From Bacteroidales bacterium (GTDB lineage Bacteria > Bacteroidota > Bacteroidia > Bacteroidales > UBA932), in assembly GCA_017478685.1 (NCBI GenBank), contig JAFVDC010000206.1, positions 1-8,080 of the forward strand: a stretch of 8,080 bases of DNA. The letters are read 5' to 3'. The position numbers and the translations under genes were made by a program. Below, piece by piece: positions 1 through 5,814 of the stretch. The notes under the pieces are model-generated. The model was not told the DNA's origin. It made no database searches and was given only the letters and a program-made list of their open reading frames with translations. Each line of letters starts with the position of its first letter. Positions within the stretch are counted from its first letter, which is position 1.

Positions 1-1175
1 CCCCTGAGGCAGGTGACATCGGCCTTGAACACATATCCGTCCAGGGAATTGCCCTTTTCCTTGTCCTGGGCCGAAATGCGCCAGGTGATCGGGAACCCGG
101 GGTTGATGAGCTTTATCTTGTCTTCGGAGCGCTTGAGGACGGGCTCACCGTCTATCTGGACAAGTTTATAGACATTGCCGAAGCAAGGGGCGGCCTTGGA
201 GGTGGCGATGGCATCGCCTACGCCGTAACTGTCTATCTTAGCGCCCTGGCGCTCGAGGTCCGTGATAAGGTATTCGTCCAGGCCGTTGGTTGCAAAGATC
301 TTGCACTTGGTGAGGCCGTGTTCGTCAAGGATGCGGCGCACCTCCTGTGAAAGGTATGCAAGGTCTCCGCTGTCAAGGCGGATGCCGTAACCGGGCGCAT
401 AGCTGTCGTCAATGCCGTTTTCCTTGAAGGAGCGGATGGCGTTCTTGACGCCGCAGCGGAGGGTGTCATAAGTATCTATGAGAAGAATGAGGTTCTCTCC
501 CCTGTGCGTTTTGATATAGTCGCAGAAGGCCTTGTGCTCCCCTTCCACGGTGCTGCCGTAGGAGGTTATGAAACTGTGGGCCATGGTGCCGGTGGAAGGG
601 ACGCCGTTGAATGCACCCGTGAGGATGTTGGAGGAACTGGCGCAGCCCGCAATCTGGGCGGCCTTGCCGCCATACACTGCAGCCCAGGGGCCGTGGGCGC
701 GGCGTGAGCCGAACTCGGACACGGGTTTGTCCGTGCTTCGGCATACGCGGGAAGCCTTGGTGGCAACTGCCATCTGGTGATTGAGGATGCAAAGCATGGG
801 GGTTTCCAGGACCTGGGCCTCTATCATGGGGGCAACCACGGTTACAATGGGCTGGTTGGGGAAGGCGATCTCTCCCTCGCGCATTGTGTACACGTCACCG
901 GTGAACTTCATGGTGCTCAGGTACTTGCGGAACTCCTTGTACTCTTCTCCGGGAAGGAATTTCTCATAGAATTCCTCGGGCTCGGAGCCCAGTTTCAGGA
1001 CCATTTCTATCACTTCCTCGGTGCCGCTCACGACTGCCCAGTTGTTGTTTTCCGGGGCCTTGCGGTAAAAGAGGTTGAAAACTGCTATCTGTTTGTCCTT
1101 TCCACAATCCAGATAAGACTTTCCCATTGTGTACTGGTACTTGTCGGAGACGTACGCGGTGTTGATGATATCCAT
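1..1175 (-). CDS. pncB: Nicotinate phosphoribosyltransferase (partial, C-terminus beyond the window)
   Basis: The enzyme joins nicotinate to PRPP, with ATP hydrolysis, to give nicotinate mononucleotide in the cytosolic Preiss-Handler salvage route to NAD. I translated the minus strand from the ATG at 1175: 391 codons run open to the window edge. The N-terminus has the family pattern DKYQYTMGKSY (residues 11-21). FGSRRAHG lies at 155-162. GTMAHSF contains His200, which matches the histidine phosphorylated during catalysis in characterised family members. LIDTYDT and GIRLDSGDL (Asp268 near its centre) form the phosphate/PRPP-binding region, followed by YGVGDAIATSKAAP. The N-terminal pattern suits the longer NAPRTase subfamily (roughly 450-490 aa in many bacteria), so perhaps 60-100 residues are missing at the left edge. 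The start lies 10 bases after the prfB stop with no Shine-Dalgarno sequence. An in-frame TTG further upstream, overlapping the prfB stop, is a less likely start. It is probably co-transcribed with prfB. Confidence 0.93.
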   Translation of the reverse strand, partial: MDIINTAYVSDKYQYTMGKSYLDCGKDKQIAVFNLFYRKAPENNNWAVVSGTEEVIEMVLKLGSEPEEFYEKFLPGEEYKEFRKYLSTMKFTGDVYTMREGEIAFPNQPIVTVVAPMIEAQVLETPMLCILNHQMAVATKASRVCRSTDKPVSEFGSRRAHGPWAAVYGGKAAQIAGCASSSNILTGAFNGVPSTGTMAHSFITSYGSTVEGEHKAFCDYIKTHRGENLILLIDTYDTLRCGVKNAIRSFKENGIDDSYAPGYGIRLDSGDLAYLSQEVRRILDEHGLTKCKIFATNGLDEYLITDLERQGAKIDSYGVGDAIATSKAAPCFGNVYKLVQIDGEPVLKRSEDKIKLINPGFPITWRISAQDKEKGNSLDGYVFKADVTCLR

Positions 1176-1185
1176 ATCAAAGGTT

Positions 1186-2328
1186 TTAGTCAATGTCGTC
1201 AGGGTTAGTAACGGCCGATCCCTTACCCATGAGGAATGTCTTCATAAACTCATTGAGGTCTCCGTCAAGGACGCCCTGGGTATCGGCCGTGCTATATCCA
1301 GTGCGAAGGTCCTTCACAAGCTTGTAGGGATGCAGGACGTAGTTTCTTATCTGGGAGCCCCATTCTATGCGCTTTTTCTGGCCCTCGAGTTCGGCCTGTT
1401 TTTCCTGGCGCTTCTTGAGCTCGATGTCGTAGAGGCGGGATTTCAGGATGAGGAGCGCCCTCTGGCGGTTGTCCTGCTGGGAACGGGTTTCCGTGTTTTC
1501 CACCATGATTCCGGAGGGGATGTGCCGGACACGCACGCCGGTTTCCACTTTGTTCACGTTCTGCCCGCCGTGGCCGCCGCTTCGGAAGGTGTCCCACTCC
1601 AAATCTCCGGGATTGATTTCAATATTGATGGTATCGTCTACCAAAGGATACACAAAAACGCTGGAGAACGTTGTCTGACGCTTGCCCTGGGCGTTGAAGG
1701 GTGAGATCCTCACCAGACGGTGTACGCCGTTTTCGGCCTTCAGATAGCCGTAGGCGTAATCCCCTTCCACCTCTATGGTGCAGCTCTTGATGCCAGCTTC
1801 TTCGCCTTCCAGCAGGGACGTAACCGTCATCTTGTAGCCGTTGCGCTCTCCCCAGCGGAGGTACATTCGCATGAGCATGGCGCTCCAGTCGTTGGCCTCG
1901 GTACCGCCGGCGCCGGAATTGATGGTGAGGACCGCGCCAAGGTTGTCTCCCTCATTTCCCAGCATATTCCTCAGTTCCAGGGCCTCCACCTTTTCAGATG
2001 CGTCCTGGAAGGCCGATTCCAGTTCCTTTGTCTCCGGAGTTTCCACGGCTTCTTCATCGGCACCGGAGATGCTGTCCTTGGCGAAATCGTACAGCACCTC
2101 AAGGTCTTCGGTGGCGGTGAAGGCCTTGTCGAAGTCTGTTACCCAGGATTTGAGTCCGGAGAGTTTCTTCATGAAAAGCTCCGCGGCCTTTGGATCTGTC
2201 CAAAAGTCCGGGGCAAGGCTTTCCTGCGTCTTTTTTTCAACCTCCCTGCGCTTTCCGGCAATGTCCAGGCAGCCTTCCAGCGTCTTTACCCGCTCTTGCA
2301 GGTCGCGTATCTGTTCCAATGTAATCAT
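1186..2328 (-). CDS. prfB: Peptide chain release factor 2 (RF2), uninterrupted frame
   Basis: RF2 recognises UGA and UAA stop codons in the ribosomal A site and triggers hydrolysis of peptidyl-tRNA. The 380-residue product has the full class I layout. A helical N-terminal domain covers about residues 1-120. The SPF stop-codon recognition tripeptide is at 209-211 (within VRISPF) and distinguishes RF2 from RF1. The catalytic GGQ loop is at 254-256, and a basic C-terminal helix region follows. Length is slightly above E. coli RF2 (365 aa). In E. coli and many other bacteria an in-frame UGA near codon 26 (CUU UGA C) demands a +1 shift. Here the aligned Gly-Cys-Leu-Asp at 19-22 is read straight through, with codons 21-22 being CTG GAC at 2268-2263. 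Autoregulation by frameshifting is therefore absent. The ATG at 2328 is chosen because the N-terminus aligns with RF2 from its first residues. pncB follows after 10 bases. Confidence 0.97.
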   Translation of the reverse strand: MITLEQIRDLQERVKTLEGCLDIAGKRREVEKKTQESLAPDFWTDPKAAELFMKKLSGLKSWVTDFDKAFTATEDLEVLYDFAKDSISGADEEAVETPETKELESAFQDASEKVEALELRNMLGNEGDNLGAVLTINSGAGGTEANDWSAMLMRMYLRWGERNGYKMTVTSLLEGEEAGIKSCTIEVEGDYAYGYLKAENGVHRLVRISPFNAQGKRQTTFSSVFVYPLVDDTINIEINPGDLEWDTFRSGGHGGQNVNKVETGVRVRHIPSGIMVENTETRSQQDNRQRALLILKSRLYDIELKKRQEKQAELEGQKKRIEWGSQIRNYVLHPYKLVKDLRTGYSTADTQGVLDGDLNEFMKTFLMGKGSAVTNPDDID

Positions 2329-2342
2329 AGATTACAAAGATA
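2329..2342 (-). promoter_or_regulatory. Candidate Bacteroidota-type promoter for prfB (-7 element, near-leaderless)
   Basis: TATCTTTG on the minus strand (2342-2335) is an exact match to the TAnnTTTG -7 element of Bacteroidota sigma-ABfr promoters. It ends only six bases before the prfB ATG, so a transcript starting at the usual distance would have almost no leader. I could not find a good TTTG-like -33 element at the expected spacing, because the terminator hairpin of the preceding gene occupies that place. The call therefore rests on the -7 box and on the position directly after a terminator. Confidence 0.4.
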
Positions 2343-2344
2343 AT

Positions 2345-2373
2345 AAAAAAACCCGACCATTACGGCCGGGTTT
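2345..2373 (-). terminator. Rho-independent terminator after the Ser-rich gene
   Basis: Read on the minus strand, AACCCGGCC pairs with GGTCGGGTT (nine pairs, one of them G-T) around the five-base loop GTAAT, and a run of T follows. It begins about eight bases after the TAA stop at 2381-2383. On the plus strand the same hairpin is followed by only three T, so it should act on minus-strand transcripts. It marks the end of the unit that contains murI and namZ and separates it from prfB-pncB. Confidence 0.88.
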
Positions 2374-2380
2374 CCTATGT

Positions 2381-3802
2381 TTAGCGGTAAATGTCGTACT
2401 GATTGTAGAGGGAACCGTACATCTGTCCAAGGACTTCAAGGTAAGGCATGCCGTCAAAGAGGGTGGTGCGGTATACGGTGTTGTCTACCATGTAGTACTC
2501 TATTCCGTCAAGGACTATGATCTCATAGTCGTCAGGGAGCGAGCTTACCAGTGCGCCTGCAGGAGGGATTATGGTGGTGTAGGCACCGGAAGGGCCGATG
2601 CTGTAGAACACGCCGTCCTGGTAGAAGTACTGGCTGGAAGCGTAGGCGTAGCTCTGGACCAGGCCAAGCCTGTTGACGAGCTCGTAGGCCGTAAGGGCGC
2701 GGTTGCCGTTGAGGGCGTAGGAGCTGTTTCCGGCTATGATGCGTGCGTTCTGCTGGGCGATTATGAGGTTCTGCCGTGCAATGACGTTGTAGTAGTCAAA
2801 GGTGCGGGAGAAAGTGCGGTAAACGTCGCAGTAGTACGCAAACCTGATGCTGTGCAGGATGGCCCTGTCGATTGCAGCCTCGAGGGGTGTGCCGAAAGGA
2901 GGACGGCAAACCACGTAGTAACCGCCGTAAGGCCTGTAATACACTCCGTTGTAGAAGTAGTAGTCTATTCCCCAGTGGCTTATGCGGCGCCATGAAGGAG
3001 GACGGTTGTAGATGCGGTAACCGTAGTAGTGAGGATGGTCTCCCCAGAAGTATCCGGGACGGTCCCAGTCCATCATGTCACGCTGACGGGGAGGTACCCT
3101 GTGCATGTTGTGGGAGTTGTCCACGCGCATGTCGTCGTTGTAACGGTAGTTGTAGCCGGAGTCACGGTATACGTCGTCGGTTTTACGGGTATCGGCCTGG
3201 GTGTTTGCCGAAAGCCCGGAACGGGTGACGTTGCTGGTGGCCCTAACGGCCGTGGAAGAACTGGTTCCGCTGCTACGGGTAGAGGAAGAGGTGCTCCTCA
3301 CAGTGGTTCCGGATGCCGAAGAAGAGGTGGAGCGGGTTACCTGCTGGCCGCCGCTGGCGCTGCTGGTGGAGCGGACATTGCCGCTGGAAGAGGAGCGCGT
3401 GCTCTGGGTGGCAGAAGATGAGGAACTCCTGGTGGAAGTGCCTGAAGAACTGCTGCTGGTAGAGCGGGTTACCTGCTGGCTGCTGCCGCTTGTGGAGCGG
3501 GAGGAGCTTCCGCTACTGGTGGAACGGGTGCTCTGCACGGAAGAGGAGCTTCTGCTGGAAGATCCGGTAGAGCGGCTGCTTGAAGAGCGGGTCACCTGCT
3601 GGGAAGACGAACTGCTTGTTGAGCGGGTGGCCTGCTGGCGGCCGCTGCTGCTGGAGCTTGACCGTGACACGGAGCTGGCAGAAGTGGAACGGGAAGATGA
3701 TCTGGTGCCGCTTGTTGAGCGGGTCTGAGCCATCATATCAGGTGCTGCGACGAGGGACAGAGCCATTAGCACCGATGCGGCCATTGTCATAAAACGTCTC
3801 AT
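2381..3802 (-). CDS. Exported Ser/Arg/Thr-repeat protein with Tyr-rich DUF6515-like C-terminal region
   Basis: The 473-residue product has no known function. It opens with a signal peptide (MRR, hydrophobic stretch to about residue 20, probable cleavage near Ala25). Residues 27 to about 195 are low complexity, almost wholly Ser, Arg, Thr and Gly, with QQ(V/A)TRS blocks at 56, 68, 109 and 153. From about 205 the protein is Tyr-rich. It has two YxYxxGVxY-type elements, one at 281-290 (followed by PYGGYYVV and RPPFG) and one at 393-400, the latter leading to PPAGALVSSLP and YEIIVLDGIEYYMVDNTVY (412-444). This pattern resembles DUF6515 of Bacteroidota, assigned from memory without a profile search. 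No lipobox cysteine is seen, so a periplasmic or surface location is inferred. The start lies 19 bases after namZ with no Shine-Dalgarno sequence, and the gene ends the unit at a terminator. Its operon position suggests an envelope role, but that is only inference. Confidence 0.82.
   Translation of the reverse strand: MRRFMTMAASVLMALSLVAAPDMMAQTRSTSGTRSSSRSTSASSVSRSSSSSSGRQQATRSTSSSSSQQVTRSSSSRSTGSSSRSSSSVQSTRSTSSGSSSRSTSGSSQQVTRSTSSSSSGTSTRSSSSSATQSTRSSSSGNVRSTSSASGGQQVTRSTSSSASGTTVRSTSSSTRSSGTSSSTAVRATSNVTRSGLSANTQADTRKTDDVYRDSGYNYRYNDDMRVDNSHNMHRVPPRQRDMMDWDRPGYFWGDHPHYYGYRIYNRPPSWRRISHWGIDYYFYNGVYYRPYGGYYVVCRPPFGTPLEAAIDRAILHSIRFAYYCDVYRTFSRTFDYYNVIARQNLIIAQQNARIIAGNSSYALNGNRALTAYELVNRLGLVQSYAYASSQYFYQDGVFYSIGPSGAYTTIIPPAGALVSSLPDDYEIIVLDGIEYYMVDNTVYRTTLFDGMPYLEVLGQMYGSLYNQYDIYR
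3203..3724 (-). repeat. Ser/Arg-coding repeat tract with four QQ(V/A)TRS units
   Basis: This part of the DUF6515-like gene encodes the low-complexity linker and is built from imperfect in-frame repeats. On the plus strand the 17-base unit AGCGGGTTACCTGCTGG, or a close variant, occurs at 3331-3347, 3463-3479, 3586-3602 and 3622-3638. The start-to-start distances are 132, 123 and 36 bases, all multiples of three, so gain or loss of units keeps the frame. Short AGC/TCC/CGC-type Ser and Arg codon runs fill the spaces between units. A tract like this is expected to vary in length between strains and to be error-prone in short-read assembly. Confidence 0.8.
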
Positions 3803-3821
3803 AGCATCAAATTTTTAGAGG

Positions 3822-5063
3822 TTAAAAGTATAAGTAATATTTTGTGGACAGTGCTTTGAAGTCTTTGACGTCCCTGGTCCAGAAATCAAGGATATCGGAA
3901 ACCTTGAAGCGCTCTCCGAAACCCTTTCTTACATAATCCGTACCAGAGATGATATCCAGCATCCTGGTACTCTTCAGAGGCAGGGGGTTGTGGTCCGGAT
4001 AAAGTTCATTGACGGCCTGCATCACATAGAACTGGACAAGGGTGACAGGGGCAAGTTCCCAGTCCGTGAAGAAGAACTGGACGCCGTGAACGGTCTTGCC
4101 CTGTTTTGAGCCTGCAATGGGCTTGTAGTGGATTGTGCGGAAAACGGTTCCGGGAATGCGGTAGCTGTCGAGGCGGGCCTTAAGGGCATCGGCATCAATC
4201 CATTCGGCGGCAAAGGTCTCAAAGGGAATTGTGTATCCGACGCCAATCTGCAGGTGGCCGAATTCCCCCGCAATTCCGGAGGCCGGATAGCAAAGCGCGC
4301 TGCGCGGCGAAGGGATGTTGGGAGATGGCAGCACCCAGGGAAGGCCGGTGTCTTCATAGCGCATCCAGCGATGCCAGCCGCGCATGGGAACAACCTTCAG
4401 CTTGCACTTGAGGGGCTCAAGGTCTCCTTTCTGGCCGCGGTTCATGCCTTCTTCATTGATCATTATGGCAACCTCTCCGGGAGTGAGGCCGTACACGAAC
4501 GGGATGGGATACTGGCTCACAAATGAGAAGAATCCTTCCCTCACGTATGTGCCCTCCACTTTTCGGCCGCCAAGGGGATTGGGACGATCAAGCACCACAA
4601 CCTCAATGCCTTCCTTGGCGCAGGCGCGCATCACAAGGCCAAGGGTGGAGATGAAGGTGTAGCAGCGGGTTCCTACGTCCTGGATGTCGTACACCATCAC
4701 ATCTATCCCCCCCAGCATCTCCGGGGTGGGCTCACGGGTGGGGCCGTAAAGGGAAAAGACCGGGAGTCCGGTTTTGGGGTCCTTGCCGCCATCCACGTGG
4801 TCTCCGGCCCAGGCGTCTCCCCTCACCCCGTGCTCAGGGCCGTAAAGGGCCACAAGGTTCACCTCCGGGGCATCGAAGAGGATGTCTATTGTAGAGCGGA
4901 GGTCCCTGGAAACGCCGCTGGGATTGGTCACAAGGCCAACCCTCTTGCCTTTGAGCACGCGGAAGCCGTCCTGCTCCAGGACCTCGATTCCGGGGACAAC
5001 CTGCGCATGGAGGCAGAAACATACAAGGGCCAGTGCAATGGCGGATATAATTCTTTTTATCAT
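3822..5063 (-). CDS. namZ: Secreted NamZ-type exo-beta-N-acetylmuramidase (DUF1343, GH171)
   Basis: Characterised DUF1343 proteins (NamZ/YbbC of Bacillus subtilis, NamZ of Tannerella forsythia) remove MurNAc from the non-reducing end of peptidoglycan-derived glycans. The 413-residue product begins with a signal peptide (about residues 1-20, ending LHAQ), so it should act in the periplasm or outside. Conserved family stretches are RVGLVTNPSG (41-50), LYGPEHGVRG (73-82, Glu77 being the likely catalytic residue by family comparison), YDIQDVGTRCYT (125-136), LDRPNPLGG (158-166) and YGLTPGE (191-197). A region with SPNIPSP and CYP follows, and then a C-terminal domain that reaches the expected end. 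Length is normal for the family. The ATG overlaps the murI TGA as ATGA, which implies translational coupling. Together with murI upstream, it points to peptidoglycan turnover or MurNAc recycling. The symbol is by family similarity; substrate preference is not visible. Confidence 0.9.
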   Translation of the reverse strand: MIKRIISAIALALVCFCLHAQVVPGIEVLEQDGFRVLKGKRVGLVTNPSGVSRDLRSTIDILFDAPEVNLVALYGPEHGVRGDAWAGDHVDGGKDPKTGLPVFSLYGPTREPTPEMLGGIDVMVYDIQDVGTRCYTFISTLGLVMRACAKEGIEVVVLDRPNPLGGRKVEGTYVREGFFSFVSQYPIPFVYGLTPGEVAIMINEEGMNRGQKGDLEPLKCKLKVVPMRGWHRWMRYEDTGLPWVLPSPNIPSPRSALCYPASGIAGEFGHLQIGVGYTIPFETFAAEWIDADALKARLDSYRIPGTVFRTIHYKPIAGSKQGKTVHGVQFFFTDWELAPVTLVQFYVMQAVNELYPDHNPLPLKSTRMLDIISGTDYVRKGFGERFKVSDILDFWTRDVKDFKALSTKYYLYF

Positions 5064-5809
5064 AAAAGCTTGAAAATTCTGTTGAGGGCGGCAGGATCCC
5101 CGGAAGACTCCAGCGTAATGGAATACGGGCCGATTCCAGTTGGCACTCCCCTCTCGGTGAGAACACGCAGGGTCTGGCGCGCAACGGCCGGAGCGGGGTC
5201 TATCACCTCCACCCCGGGGCCGCAGATGCGCTCTATGACGGGCCTCAGGAAAGGATAATGGGTGCAGCCAAGAACAATCCTGTCCGCGCCGGCATCAAGG
5301 AGGGGCTTCAGGGAAGCACGCACCGTGGCTTCGGCCTCGGGGCCATCCAGGACTCCGCGTTCCACAAGTTCCACGAATCCCTGGCCCACATGTTCGGCAA
5401 TCTTCACGTTGGACTCATATAAGCCCCTGGTGTTGAGGTACTTGGAGCCTTTGAGTGTGCCGGCGGTGGCAAGGACGCCGATGACTCCGGTTTCGGTGCC
5501 AAGGGCGGCGGGCTTTACGGCAGGTTCCATGCCCACGAAAGGGATGTCGGGGTACTCCTGGCGGAGTTTTGCAATTGCCGCGGCGGTTGCCGTGTTGCAG
5601 GCTACAACTATAATATCGGCCCCCTTTTCAAGGAAATGCTCGGTTATGAAACGGGCGCGGCGCTGAATGTAAAGCTGGGACTTTTCTCCGTAGGGGCAGT
5701 GGGCGTTGTCGGCGTAATAGAAATACTGCTCCAGGGGCAGCAGTTTCCTGAGCTCACGGAATACCGAGAGCCCGCCGCTTCCTGAATCGAATATGCCTAT
5801 CTTTGCCAT
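5060..5809 (-). CDS. murI: Glutamate racemase
   Basis: This cytosolic enzyme interconverts L- and D-glutamate without a cofactor and supplies D-Glu for the peptidoglycan stem peptide (added by MurD). The 249-residue product has the full two-domain racemase pattern. IGIFDSGSGG is at 4-13, with Asp8 and Ser9 at the active site. ADNAHCPYG is at 33-41. VVACNTATA is at 68-76 with catalytic Cys71, and VLGCTHYPFL is at 179-188 with the second catalytic Cys182 and His184. Length is slightly below the usual 255-285. The ATG at 5809 is chosen because the product then begins MAKIGIFDSG, as in the family. The open frame extends 35 codons further upstream, but that part overlaps the preceding gene and does not resemble MurI. 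The gene starts 5 bases after the HIT/SpoIID gene, and its TGA overlaps the namZ ATG, so the three genes are probably co-translated. Confidence 0.96.
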   Translation of the reverse strand: MAKIGIFDSGSGGLSVFRELRKLLPLEQYFYYADNAHCPYGEKSQLYIQRRARFITEHFLEKGADIIVVACNTATAAAIAKLRQEYPDIPFVGMEPAVKPAALGTETGVIGVLATAGTLKGSKYLNTRGLYESNVKIAEHVGQGFVELVERGVLDGPEAEATVRASLKPLLDAGADRIVLGCTHYPFLRPVIERICGPGVEVIDPAPAVARQTLRVLTERGVPTGIGPYSITLESSGDPAALNRIFKLL

Positions 5810-5814
5810 TTTGG

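Noticed and set aside
466..1208. Several open frames on both strands within the pncB region
   Set aside because: They are shadows of the pncB frame, whose conserved motifs run continuously from 1175 to the window edge.
1841..2995. Plus-strand open frame of 384 codons running antisense to prfB and the Ser-rich gene
   Set aside because: It crosses the terminator and two well-supported genes on the other strand, and its product has no recognisable domain. Long antisense frames are common in GC-rich coding DNA.
3201..3728. Open plus-strand frame of 175 codons rich in Glu, Leu and Val opposite the Ser/Arg tract
   Set aside because: It is the mirror of the repetitive Ser/Arg codons on the other strand. 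It resembles no family, has no start signal, and lies entirely within a better supported gene.
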